Shown piece by piece: positions 16,467 through 24,404 of a stretch of 35,140 bases of DNA. Within the stretch, counting starts at the first letter, position 1. Each line of letters starts with the position of its first letter. Under the pieces are notes generated by a model, which saw only the letters and a list, made by a program, of their open reading frames with translations, was not told the DNA's origin and ran no database searches. The position numbers and the translations under genes were made by a program. Source of the DNA: Burkholderiales bacterium (GTDB taxonomy: Bacteria > Pseudomonadota > Gammaproteobacteria > Burkholderiales > Casimicrobiaceae); contig JAICLP010000003.1 in the NCBI GenBank assembly GCA_025925475.1, positions 1 to 35,140 on the forward strand, read 5' to 3'.

Positions 16467-17216
16467 TCATCCGACGACGAAACCGCCGTCGGCGACAACC
16501 GTCTCGCCGGTGATGTACGAGGCTGCAGGCGACGCGAGGAAGAGCGCGAGCTTCGCCGCTTCCTCCGGCTGGCCATAGCGGCGCAGCGGGATGCGTGCAA
16601 GGCCTCGATCTCCTTCCCGTTGCCGCACGGCCTCGTTGAGCGGCGTGATCGTGCGCCCGGGCGCCATGCATACGACACGCACGCCGGCAGGGCCCCATTC
16701 GACTGCGGCGGCGCGCGTGAACTGAGACACCGCCGCTTTCGCCGCGGCATACGCGCCGCGCAACTCACCGCCGCTGAACGCGAGCTGCGAGCCGACATTG
16801 ACGATCACGCCGCTTGCACGCTCGATCATGCCGCGCGCGACGGCGCATGCAAGCACCATCAGTCCGACGACGTCCACATCGAATAGGCGGCGCATCTCTG
16901 CGGGCGCGCAATCGACGAGCGGCTTGAACAGCAGGATGCCGGCGTTGTTGATCAGCACGTCGATGGCGCCGGCAACGCTCGCAAGCTTCTGCACCGATTC
17001 GGTATCCGCCTGATCGTAGACGTGCCACTCGGCAGAGTCGCCCAGATCCTCGGCTACGCCTCGCACGCCACGCTCGTCGATGTCGGCAAGCACGAGCGTC
17101 GCGCGATGACTTGCGAACGCATGGGCCATCGCACGGCCGAGGCCGCCCGCAGCACCCGTGACGAGCACGCGCTTGCCGGAGAAATCGAAGTCGCGGTCCA
17201 ACGCCGCCGGACCCAA
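16467..17216 (-). CDS. short-chain dehydrogenase/reductase
   Basis: A 249-residue classical SDR. The cofactor loop is VLVTGAAGGLG, followed by LVLADID for cofactor choice, NNAG in INNAGILLF, and the catalytic Ser in NVGSQLAF with Tyr/Lys in AYAAAKAA. I prefer TTG 17216 because AGGAGG sits 8 bases upstream; TTG 17249 would add 11 residues without a site. It starts 37 bases after an SBP stop, the same SBP-then-SDR order seen at 23266/22427 and 34891/34147. Oxidation of an alcohol or reduction of a keto intermediate is likely; the substrate is unknown. Confidence 0.9.
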   Translation of the reverse strand: MGPAALDRDFDFSGKRVLVTGAAGGLGRAMAHAFASHRATLVLADIDERGVRGVAEDLGDSAEWHVYDQADTESVQKLASVAGAIDVLINNAGILLFKPLVDCAPAEMRRLFDVDVVGLMVLACAVARGMIERASGVIVNVGSQLAFSGGELRGAYAAAKAAVSQFTRAAAVEWGPAGVRVVCMAPGRTITPLNEAVRQREGDRGLARIPLRRYGQPEEAAKLALFLASPAASYITGETVVADGGFVVG

Positions 17217-17224
17217 TGGCCGAG

Positions 17225-17230
17225 CCTCCT
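17225..17230 (-). promoter_or_regulatory. ribosome binding site that decides the SDR start
   Basis: The minus strand reads AGGAGG, 8 bases before TTG 17216. The upstream TTG at 17249 has no comparable site, so this element favours the shorter 249-residue SDR. Confidence 0.6.
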
Positions 17231-17253
17231 TCTCGTGTCGCGTTGCCAATTCG

Positions 17254-18234
17254 CTACATGTTGTCGGGCAACGTGACAGCCGCCGAGTCCACGGCGCGCA
17301 AAAGGTCCGGGTAGAACCAGCTCTTGTAGTCGAACTGTCCCGGCTTCACGCGTCCCTGCGCGATCTGCGTGTCGACGAGGCGCTTCGTAACGGTGTAAGA
17401 GTCGGGACCCAGCACCAGCGTGAACGTCACCTTCGGCCACATCGAGTCGAGCAGGTTCTTCGGGAGGTTCAGCATCTTGCCGACCATTGCCTTCGCCTTG
17501 TCGGGTTCCCGATTGATGAAGTCATTGGATTCCTTCATCGCCTTCATGAATCTCATCGCCGTATCGTGGTTCGCCTCGACCCACTTGCGGCTCATGTAGA
17601 TGAACCCGACGTCCTGCACCATGCCGATGTCGTCGACGAGCACACGCGTGTTCGGGACGTTCAGCGTCGTGCGCGAAAGCCAGGGCTCCCACGCGGAGAA
17701 GGCCTGCACGTCGCCGCGCTCGATCGCCGCGACCATTTCGGGCGCCTCGACGTTCACCATCGCAGGCTTGAAGTCGGCCGCGTTGAGGTTCGCGTGCTTC
17801 AAAGCGTCGTACCAGTAGCTCTCGCTCGCATTGCCGAGCGAGACGCCGACCTTCTTCGTCTTCAGGTCCGCAAGCGACTTGATGTCGCTCTTCGCGACGA
17901 TGCCGTACCAGCGGTCGTAGCGGAGCATCTGCGCGACGGCCACGATGTCGGGATCCTTCAGGTGATTGCTGATTCCCGCGAACGCCGCCGACATCGACGC
18001 CTGCGACGCGTTCGAGATGAGCAGCGGCACCATTGCGCCGCCCGACGGACCTGTCCGCAGGTCGACGTCGATTCCGTTCTTCTCGAGGAATCCGCCGAGC
18101 TTGGCGACGTAGAAGATCGAGAAGCCGGGGTCGACGCCGGTCGCGATGGTCATCTTCGTCGCCCCGGCCGCCACCGCCGGAAGCGCGAAGGCGAGCAATA
18201 GCGCCGACAGCAACAACTGCAAACGTTTGATCAC
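17254..18234 (-). CDS. ABC substrate-binding protein, type B, paralogue of the SBP at 23266
   Basis: A 326-residue periplasmic protein with a signal sequence (MIKRLQLLLSALLLAFALPA). It contains TGVDPGFSIFYVAKLGGF, RTGPSGGAMVPLL, GNASESYWYDALK and AFSAWEPWLSR, typical of the NMT1/SsuA-like family. The SBP at 23266-24249 aligns with it end to end with few or no gaps, and about two thirds of positions look identical by eye. The start is GTG 18234, preceded by GGAGGAG at a good distance. It stands between another SBP (18321) and an SDR (16467). Ligand chemistry cannot be read, but the WEP region points to the sulfonate/nitrate/aromatic-acid type rather than sugars or peptides. Confidence 0.92.
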   Translation of the reverse strand: MIKRLQLLLSALLLAFALPAVAAGATKMTIATGVDPGFSIFYVAKLGGFLEKNGIDVDLRTGPSGGAMVPLLISNASQASMSAAFAGISNHLKDPDIVAVAQMLRYDRWYGIVAKSDIKSLADLKTKKVGVSLGNASESYWYDALKHANLNAADFKPAMVNVEAPEMVAAIERGDVQAFSAWEPWLSRTTLNVPNTRVLVDDIGMVQDVGFIYMSRKWVEANHDTAMRFMKAMKESNDFINREPDKAKAMVGKMLNLPKNLLDSMWPKVTFTLVLGPDSYTVTKRLVDTQIAQGRVKPGQFDYKSWFYPDLLRAVDSAAVTLPDNM

Positions 18235-18320
18235 GATAGTCTCCTCCTCAAAGTCGCACGCGGCGCGCGCCGCGCCCGGGCTCGATGGCACTTGTCCGCG
18301 AGCGTTTGATTCGAATGCGC

Positions 18321-19319
18321 CTAAAGATCGGTCCGGCCCGGCGCCGCTTCCTTGATAATCGCCGGGTAGACGAGATCGCCGACCAGCTTCTTCGCGTCCT
18401 TCGCCGGGAAGAGGCCGATGCCGACACCCCACTCGGCGATGCTCACTTCCTGGTCGACCGCCTTGCGGTGAAAGTCACCCGGCCACTTCAGGTACTGGAT
18501 CTGCTTCGCGACCTCGTCGACCGACGGCGCCTTCAGCACCTCGTTCGCGACCTTCGCCGCTTCCAGCGGATTCGCGCTCATCCAGTCGGCCGCGGCGATC
18601 AGGCCCTTGACGACCTTGACTGCGACATCCTTGTGATTCTTCGCCATGTCCTCCCGCATCGCGACGTTGCCCGCGAATACGAAGCCGTCGTCGATCGTGC
18701 GGCTATAGAGCTTGGCATTGGGGACGGTGTCGCTTGCTTTCGTGAGGAACGGTTCCCACGAGAAGAAGGCCTGGATGTCGCCTCGGGCAAGTGCCGGAAT
18801 CTGGTCCGGTGCGTCCATGTACTTCACGGTCACCTTGTCGGCGGGAATATGGTTGTGCGATAGGAACCACGCGAGGTGGTAATTGGCGCCGCTGCCGCGC
18901 TGGACGCCGATCGCCTTGTCGATGAAGTCCTGCGGTTTCTTGATTGCCTGCGCGTTGACGACCGAGCCGTTGATGCGCCCGCTCAGGTAGCCCGTCATTA
19001 CCTGCACGATCCTGCCGCCCCGCGCGCGTGCTGCGAGTTGCGGCGGCTCGGTGTTGGCGGTGATGTCGGCCCGCCCCGCGACGACGCCCTGCAGCGCAGC
19101 CGGCGACGAGTCGAAAAGCTGCAACTGCGCGTCGAGCCCTTCCTTCGCGAGGAAGCCCTTCTTCACGGCAACGATCATCAACGACATGTCGGTCGAGGGT
19201 GACGCGCCGACGATGACGGTTGGCGTTGCACCGCCCGACGTCTGCGCGGCGACGCTGAGCGACACGGCAAGGGCACAACCCAGCACGAGCGTTGCCGCCG
19301 ATCGAAGCACGTTTCGCAT
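18321..19319 (-). CDS. ABC substrate-binding protein, type C
   Basis: A 332-residue exported binding protein with signal MRNVLRSAATLVLGCALAVS and a likely cut near VAAQTS. Core segments are VIVGASPSTDMSLMIVAVKK, GRADITANTEPPQLA and FFSWEPFLTKASDTVP. It belongs to the same NMT1/SsuA superfamily as the other six SBPs but has its own N-terminal and binding-loop pattern, hence type C. ATG 19319 has GGAGGAG upstream. The 86-base gap to the next SBP and the 46-base gap from the aminotransferase suggest possible separate translation or an internal promoter. Its ligand is unknown. Confidence 0.92.
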   Translation of the reverse strand: MRNVLRSAATLVLGCALAVSLSVAAQTSGGATPTVIVGASPSTDMSLMIVAVKKGFLAKEGLDAQLQLFDSSPAALQGVVAGRADITANTEPPQLAARARGGRIVQVMTGYLSGRINGSVVNAQAIKKPQDFIDKAIGVQRGSGANYHLAWFLSHNHIPADKVTVKYMDAPDQIPALARGDIQAFFSWEPFLTKASDTVPNAKLYSRTIDDGFVFAGNVAMREDMAKNHKDVAVKVVKGLIAAADWMSANPLEAAKVANEVLKAPSVDEVAKQIQYLKWPGDFHRKAVDQEVSIAEWGVGIGLFPAKDAKKLVGDLVYPAIIKEAAPGRTDL

Positions 19320-19336
19320 GGCTCTCCTCCGTAATG

Positions 19337-19342
19337 TTTATA
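19337..19342 (-). promoter_or_regulatory. possible internal -10 element before the type C SBP
   Basis: The minus strand reads TATAAA within an AT-rich 46-base gap, unusual in this GC-rich DNA, just ahead of the GGAGGAG site of the SBP at 19319. No good -35 is found at 16-18 bases upstream (GTTTGG or AGTTTG). It could boost SBP and transporter expression within unit 2, but evidence is weak. Confidence 0.3.
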
Positions 19343-19365
19343 GTTGGATGCGGGTTAACCAAACT

Positions 19366-20697
19366 TCACACGTTCACCGCCGCCAATGCATCGCCGATGA
19401 TGCGGATGGCACGCTCCACCTGGCCCGACTCGATCACGAGCGGCGGCGTGATCCGCAATACATTGCCGTACGCACCGGTCGTCGAGATCAGGGCGCCGCG
19501 CTTCAGGACTTCGCGCTCGAGGGCCTTCGCGAGGTCGGGCGCCGGCGTTCGGCCGGGATCGCGCACCAGCTCGAAACCGATCATCAGGCCTCTCCCGCGC
19601 ACGTCGCCGACGACCGGGAAGCGCTTCTGCAGCGACCGCAGCCCCTCCAGGAACACCGCACCCTGCTCGCGCGCGCGGTCCTTCAGCGCCTCGTCGCGCA
19701 GGATGTCGAGGACCGCATGCCCGGCCGCGATGCCGATCTGGTTCTTCGCACCGTACGTCGTGAAGTGATCGCCCGGCTCGAACGCGGTGCCGAGTTCCTC
19801 GGTGCCGATGAAGCCGCCCAGCGGAACGCCACCGCCGATTGCCTTCGCAAAGGTGACGATGTCGGGCTCGAGACCGTAATGTTGATGCGCGAAGTCGTAA
19901 CCGGTGCGGCCGAATCCGGCGAAGACTTCGTCCATGACGAGCGTGATGCGGTGCCGCTTGCAGATCGCCTGCACTTTCGGCCAGTAGTCGTCGGGCGGCA
20001 CGATCACGCCACCCACGCCGAGGATCGGCTCGGCGATCATCACCGCGGCTTCGCCCGGCACACGGGTCTGCAGCATGTCCTCGACGACATCGGCGCATGC
20101 GGTGCCGCACTTGCCGGGGTCGAGCTTCAGCGGACAGCGATAGCAGTACGGCGCTGGTGCATGCACGACGCCCGGGAACGTTCCGTAGGGCCCCATCCCG
20201 CGCTTCTGCTTCGCAATGCCCGTCAACGCAAGCGGCAGCGACAGCCGGCCGTGGAAGCCATGCTCGAGCGCGATGATGCCGAAGCCCTTCTTGCCGCTGT
20301 TCGCCGCGTGCTTGAGGCTGCACTTGATCGCGCCGTCGGCCGATTCCGCGCCGCTGTTGGCGAAGAACGTGCGGCGCAGCCGCCCGCCCGCCAGATCGGA
20401 GATGCGCTGCGCAAGCGACATCGTGCGCACGCTGTGATAGCGACCCGGCACCTGTAACAGGCGATCGGCCTGATCCTTGATCGCCTGCACGACCTTCGGA
20501 TGGCAATGGCCGACCGACGCGACGCCGGGACCCGCTTCGAGGTCGATGTAGGCGCGACCCTGCTCGTCGCGAACTTCCGCGCCGCGCCCGCTGGCAAGGC
20601 ACGGCTCGATGTTCTGATTGACGACGAGAAATTCGTTGAGCTTCGCGCGCGCGGAGGCCGGTTCATCCATGGTTTCGCAGCTGACGTCTCGGTTCAT
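19366..20697 (-). CDS. class III (PLP-dependent) aminotransferase
   Basis: A 443-residue fold-type I enzyme of the omega-amino acid/GABA transaminase class. Signs are FFANSGAESADGAIK (phosphate and substrate region), VMDEVFAGFGRTG with PLP-binding D256, and Lys285 in VTFAKAIGGGVPLGG, the internal aldimine lysine. Four cysteines (185, 188, 197, 201; C-x2-C-x8-C-x3-C) form a cluster found in some members of this class; whether it binds metal or iron-sulfur is unknown. It makes an aldehyde from an amine-bearing compound, and the aldehyde dehydrogenase upstream overlaps it by ATGA (20694-20697), so amine to aldehyde to acid is a coherent pair. The amino donor or substrate is not known; beta-alanine-like or omega-amino acids fit. 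Confidence 0.92.
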   Translation of the reverse strand: MNRDVSCETMDEPASARAKLNEFLVVNQNIEPCLASGRGAEVRDEQGRAYIDLEAGPGVASVGHCHPKVVQAIKDQADRLLQVPGRYHSVRTMSLAQRISDLAGGRLRRTFFANSGAESADGAIKCSLKHAANSGKKGFGIIALEHGFHGRLSLPLALTGIAKQKRGMGPYGTFPGVVHAPAPYCYRCPLKLDPGKCGTACADVVEDMLQTRVPGEAAVMIAEPILGVGGVIVPPDDYWPKVQAICKRHRITLVMDEVFAGFGRTGYDFAHQHYGLEPDIVTFAKAIGGGVPLGGFIGTEELGTAFEPGDHFTTYGAKNQIGIAAGHAVLDILRDEALKDRAREQGAVFLEGLRSLQKRFPVVGDVRGRGLMIGFELVRDPGRTPAPDLAKALEREVLKRGALISTTGAYGNVLRITPPLVIESGQVERAIRIIGDALAAVNV

Positions 20698-22253
20698 CTA
20701 TCGAACGTGAGCGGCGCGTCGCTGGTGCCGACGAACACGCTCTTGATCTGCTGGTATTGGCGCAATCCCTGCGCACCGCGCTCGCGGCCAATCCCGCTCT
20801 GCTTGACACCGCCGAACGGCGTGGAGACGCTGTTCTGCCGGTAGGTATTGATCCACACCGTTCCCGCTTGCACCTGGCGCGCGATGCGCCATGCATGGCG
20901 GAAGTCGCCGCTCCAGATTCCGCACGCGAGGCCGTACACCGTATCGTTGGCCTGCCGCACGAGATCCGCGTCGTTGGCGAACGGCAACACGCAAAGCACG
21001 GGGCCGAAGATTTCCGTCTGGCAGGTTGCGGAACGATGCTCGAGCCCGTCGATGATCGTCGGCAGGTAGTACGCCCCCCTGCCGAACGAGGCGCCGCCGG
21101 GTGCATCGCCGCCGGTGACGATGCGTCCGCCTTCTGCGCGCGCATTGCTGACGAGGCCATGAACGCGCTCGCGGTGCGCGAACGATGCGAGCGGACCGGC
21201 CTGCGTCCCCGCAACATCGGGCGGACCGAGGCGCAATGCGCGCGCGATGTCGACGAGCATGGCGACGAACCGCTCGCGAACCGATTCGTGCACGAATAGT
21301 CGCGACCCGGCAATGCACGACTGCCCGAGCGATCCGAAGATGCCGGCGGCGACGCCGGCCGCTGCGAGCGAAATGTCGGCATCCTCCAGCACGATGTTCG
21401 GCGACTTCCCGCCGAGCTCGAGCACGACCGGAACGATGCGCTCGGCGGCCGCCAATGCAATCGCGCGACCCGCCGCCGTGCCGCCGGTGAACGAAATCAT
21501 GTCGACGCCCGGATGCCCGACGAGCGCCGACGCAGTCTTCGCGGTGCCCGGCAGGACATTCACGAGTCCCGGAGGCAGGCCCGCATCGAGGCAAAGCTTC
21601 CCGAGCTCGAGCGAAACGATCGACGTGATTTCGGACGGTTTCAGGACGACCGCATTCCCGGCGGCAAGCGCCGGCGCGAGCTTCTCGGCCGCGATGTTCA
21701 CCGGCGAATTCCAGGGCGTTATGGCCGCCACGACCCCCATCGGTTCGCAGACGGTGAACGACAGGTAGTCGCCGCGCGAGGGCGTCACGTCCGAACCGAG
21801 CGTTTCGCACAACGCCGCGTAGTAGCGGAAGATGCCGGCCGCATTGCGTGCCTGCTGACGGCATTCCGTCAGCGTTTTGCCGTTCTCGTGCATGACGATG
21901 CGCGCGAGCGGCTCCGCACGCTCGTCGAGAAGGCGCGCGATCGCATGCAGGTGGTCCGCGCGGCGGTGCGGCAGCGCATTGCCCCACGCTGAAGCGGCGA
22001 GCGCATCGCGCGCGTTGCGCACCGCCATGTCGACATCGTCGGCCGATCCCGTCGACAGCGTTGCGTTGGTCCCGCCGGTCGCCGGATCGATGGACACGAG
22101 CGGTTCGCCGCGGCCGGCATGCCATGCGGCGCCGATGAGAAGCGACCGGGACGCCGCAATGTTTTCATCGATCTCTATCAACGTCGCCTCTCGAGCGGCC
22201 AATCCGACGCGACGCCTTCGCCACGCCGTGACCGCGTCTTTCATCGAACGCAT
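20694..22253 (-). CDS. aldehyde dehydrogenase (NAD(P)-dependent)
   Basis: A 519-residue protein of the ALDH superfamily with all catalytic features: Asn182 in ITPWNSP, Lys205 in VVLKPSE, FTGGTAAGR cofactor loop, Glu279 in VLELGGKSP, nucleophile Cys313 in GQSCIAGSRLF and EIFGPVL. It oxidises an aldehyde to an acid, probably the product of the overlapping aminotransferase. ATG 22253 lies about 26 bases after the predicted P2 start but has no ribosome site; TTG 22181, preceded by AGAGG at 5 bases, would give 495 residues, a more usual length, so the true start is uncertain. It is the first gene of unit 2 under the second LysR box. Confidence 0.93.
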   Translation of the reverse strand: MRSMKDAVTAWRRRRVGLAAREATLIEIDENIAASRSLLIGAAWHAGRGEPLVSIDPATGGTNATLSTGSADDVDMAVRNARDALAASAWGNALPHRRADHLHAIARLLDERAEPLARIVMHENGKTLTECRQQARNAAGIFRYYAALCETLGSDVTPSRGDYLSFTVCEPMGVVAAITPWNSPVNIAAEKLAPALAAGNAVVLKPSEITSIVSLELGKLCLDAGLPPGLVNVLPGTAKTASALVGHPGVDMISFTGGTAAGRAIALAAAERIVPVVLELGGKSPNIVLEDADISLAAAGVAAGIFGSLGQSCIAGSRLFVHESVRERFVAMLVDIARALRLGPPDVAGTQAGPLASFAHRERVHGLVSNARAEGGRIVTGGDAPGGASFGRGAYYLPTIIDGLEHRSATCQTEIFGPVLCVLPFANDADLVRQANDTVYGLACGIWSGDFRHAWRIARQVQAGTVWINTYRQNSVSTPFGGVKQSGIGRERGAQGLRQYQQIKSVFVGTSDAPLTFDR

Positions 22254-22285
22254 GCACGGAAGGCGTCAGCTGCCTGTCGTCGCTA

Positions 22286-22315
22286 ACGTTAGGCGCCATC
22301 CGATAATGCTGTCAA
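22286..22315 (-). promoter_or_regulatory. promoter P2 of the 16-gene unit
   Basis: On the minus strand a consensus TTGACA (22315-22310) is followed after 18 bases by TAACGT (22291-22286), predicting a start near 22279. The stretch CCTCATTGAC just before and within the -35 is identical to P1. It drives the aldehyde dehydrogenase and probably everything down to 2023. Confidence 0.72.
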
Positions 22316-22330
22316 TGAGGCCAGAAACGA

Positions 22331-22354
22331 CTTGCCTGATGCATTCTGCACATC
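22331..22354 (-). promoter_or_regulatory. LysR-type operator, copy 2
   Basis: The minus strand reads GATGTGCAGAATGCATC (22354-22338), then AGGCAAG. The T-N11-A spacing and ATC flanks match copies 1 and 3. The box lies 22 bases before the -35 of P2, exactly as in copy 1, with its centre about 67 bp upstream of the predicted start. Confidence 0.75.
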
Positions 22355-22409
22355 ACGTCCACCTCGGCTGCCTGGCGGCGGGCCGGGCCTCGATTCGCGC
22401 TGCGGGCGA

Positions 22410-22425
22410 CGCGGCTTACGCCGCG
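22410..22425 (-). terminator. stem-loop just after the degenerate SDR gene
   Basis: A perfect CGCGGC-GTAA-GCCGCG stem (minus strand) begins one base after the stop codon at 22427. No T-run follows, so it is not a canonical intrinsic terminator; it may end unit 3 or protect its 3' end before promoter P2. Confidence 0.3.
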
Positions 22426-22426
22426 C

Positions 22427-23215
22427 TCAGATCGTTCGCGTCTGCCCGCCGTCGACGTTGAACGACACGCCGGTCACGAAGCTCGCACGATCCGACGCGA
22501 GGAACGCGATCGCCGCGCCGATCTCGGCGGGATCGCCAAAGCGCCGCAAAACGATGTCGTCCGTGAAAGCCGAACGTGCTTCGTCTGTCGACACGCCCTC
22601 CTCGCTCGCCTTGCGGGCGACCAGGTAGCGCATGCGATCGGTATCGGTCGGCCCCGGATTGACGGCGTTGACGAGAACGCCATGCGGCGCACCCGCTTCG
22701 GCGAGTCCCTTGGCAAGGCTCAGCAGCCCGGCATTGATCACGCCGGCCGTCAGCACTTGCGCATGCGGTTGCCGCCCGTGCGTACCGGCGATGAACACGA
22801 TCCTTCCGTATCCGCGCGCGACCATGCCTTGCCAGACCAGGCGCGCCTGGCGCGCCTGCGTCACGAGCTTGCTGTCGAAGGCGATGCGCCAATCCTCGTC
22901 GGTCAACTGCTCGAAGGGCTTGACGAGAGTTCCGGGCGAATTGGCGACGAGGATGTCGATGCGCCCGAAGCGGCTTTCGGTGTCGCGGACGAGCGCCTCG
23001 ACGTCGGCGGCAACGGTGCAGTCGCCTGCCTTGGCAAGCACGTCGGATGCACCTGCAACGCGCAGATCGCGCACGCATTGCTCGAGACGATCCGGATCGC
23101 GCCCGGATAGCGCAATGCGGGCGCCGCCGGCGGCAAGCTCCAGTGCGGCGGCACGGCCGAGGCCGCCGCTGGCGGCAGGAAGCAGCGCAACCCTGTTCCC
23201 GAAATCGAGCTTCAC
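22427..23215 (-). CDS. divergent SDR-like protein lacking the usual catalytic Tyr/Lys
   Basis: A 262-residue Rossmann protein of SDR length. The cofactor loop is changed to LPAASGGLGRAAA, the NNAG motif to VANSPG, and at the place of Ser...Tyr-x3-Lys one reads FIAGTHGRQ and VLTAGVINAG, with neither Tyr nor Lys. The C-terminal NPGPTDTDRM and VDGG regions are normal. A BKR-like SDR subgroup is described as matching neither the nucleotide motif nor the catalytic tetrad perfectly, and this may belong there. The start is GTG 23215 with AAAGGA 8 bases upstream. It follows a type B SBP and ends unit 3. It may be a non-classical reductase or binding protein. Confidence 0.82.
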   Translation of the reverse strand: MKLDFGNRVALLPAASGGLGRAAALELAAGGARIALSGRDPDRLEQCVRDLRVAGASDVLAKAGDCTVAADVEALVRDTESRFGRIDILVANSPGTLVKPFEQLTDEDWRIAFDSKLVTQARQARLVWQGMVARGYGRIVFIAGTHGRQPHAQVLTAGVINAGLLSLAKGLAEAGAPHGVLVNAVNPGPTDTDRMRYLVARKASEEGVSTDEARSAFTDDIVLRRFGDPAEIGAAIAFLASDRASFVTGVSFNVDGGQTRTI

Positions 23216-23235
23216 CGCGAAGTCCTTTCGTTCGA

Positions 23236-23262
23236 AAGCGAAGGGGCGAACACGCTTCGCTT
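23236..23262. repeat. perfect inverted repeat between the type B SBP and the SDR-like gene
   Basis: AAGCGAAG and CTTCGCTT form an 8-bp perfect stem around an 11-base loop, filling half of the 50-base gap. It could stabilise the upstream SBP message or reduce read-through, a common way to make more SBP than enzyme. No T-run is present. Confidence 0.45.
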
Positions 23263-23265
23263 GCC

Positions 23266-24249
23266 CTATCGCTTCAGGGCAGGCAACTGCACCGCCTCGG
23301 GTTTGATCTCCTTCAGCAGCGCGGGATAGAACCAGCTGTCGAGGTCGAATTGACCGGGCTTCACGCGCCCCTTCGCAACGAGTTGATCGACGATGCGGTT
23401 GCTGACCGCATACGCGTCGCTGCCGAGCACGAACGTGTAAGTGCACTTCGGCATGATGGAGTCCATCAGGTTCGTCGGCAGGTTCAGCAGCTTGCCGACG
23501 ATCTGCTTCGTCTTCTCGGGCTCGCGGTTGATGAAATCGTTCGCTTCGTCCATCGCCTTCATGAACCTGATCGCCGTCGCACGGTTCGCGTCGATCCACT
23601 TGCGGCTCATGTAGACGAAACCGACGTCCTGCACCGTCCCGAGATTGTCGGTCAGCACCTTCGTGGCGGGCACGTTGAGGACCGCTCGCGATATCCAGGG
23701 CTCCCATGCCGAGAACGCCTGAACGTCGTTGCGCTCGATCGCCGCGACCATCTCGGGCGGCTCCACGTTGACGAGCGAGCCCTTGAAGTCGTCGGGATTC
23801 AGATGATCCCGCTTCAATGCGTCATACCAGTAGCTCTCGCTCGCATTGCCGACGGTGACGGCGATCTTCTTGCCCTTGAGATCGGCGAGCGACTGGATGT
23901 CGCGCTTCGCGACGATGCCATACAGCCGGTCATAGCGGACGACCTGCGCGACTGCGACGATGTCCGCGTCCTTCAGATGGTTGTTGATGCCCGCGAGCGA
24001 CGCGGCAACGGACGCATTGGAAGCGCCCGAAAGCAGCAGCGGCACCATCGCGCCACCCGACGGACCGGTGCGCATGTCCACGTCGAGGCCGTTGCGTTCG
24101 AAGAAGCCTCCGAGCTTGGCTACGTAGACAATCGAGAAGCCGGGATCGACGCCGGTAGCGACGACCATCTTCGCCATCTCCGCCGCGGATGCGCAAATCG
24201 ACACGGCAAGGCCCAGAAGCGGAAGTACGATCAAGCGCCAGCGTGACAT
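23266..24249 (-). CDS. ABC substrate-binding protein, type B, paralogue of the SBP at 17254
   Basis: A 327-residue exported protein with signal MSRWRLIVLPLLGLAVSICA. It shares TGVDPGFSI.YVAKLGGF, RTGPSGGAMVPLL, GNASESYWYDALK and VKPGQFD with the SBP at 17254. ATG 24249 is preceded by AGGAGGA. It lies 155 bases after a type A SBP and 50 bases before the SDR-like gene, so U-T-S here parallels the SBP-SBP-SDR order at 19319-16467. Differences cluster in the signal, in the stretch after the GGF segment and near the C-terminus, so the two paralogues may bind related but distinct ligands. Confidence 0.92.
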   Translation of the reverse strand: MSRWRLIVLPLLGLAVSICASAAEMAKMVVATGVDPGFSIVYVAKLGGFFERNGLDVDMRTGPSGGAMVPLLLSGASNASVAASLAGINNHLKDADIVAVAQVVRYDRLYGIVAKRDIQSLADLKGKKIAVTVGNASESYWYDALKRDHLNPDDFKGSLVNVEPPEMVAAIERNDVQAFSAWEPWISRAVLNVPATKVLTDNLGTVQDVGFVYMSRKWIDANRATAIRFMKAMDEANDFINREPEKTKQIVGKLLNLPTNLMDSIMPKCTYTFVLGSDAYAVSNRIVDQLVAKGRVKPGQFDLDSWFYPALLKEIKPEAVQLPALKR

Positions 24250-24404
24250 GAGTCCTCCTTGCTGTCCGGCGGTGGACTTCGATGGAGCGTCGGTGCAGCG
24301 CTCGCTCAGGCGAAGTGCCGCACCGAGGCTGGGCGGTGAACGATATACCTGCGCTCGCGGGTTCGCCAGCGGCGCATCGGCGGCCGCCGACGACTCGGGA
24401 GCGT
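24250..24404. other. 155-base gap between two SBP genes
   Basis: It holds the AGGAGGA site for the gene at 24249 and a 14-bp perfect palindrome TCGGCGGCCGCCGA at 24377-24390. I see no LysR box and no convincing promoter. Confidence 0.4.
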
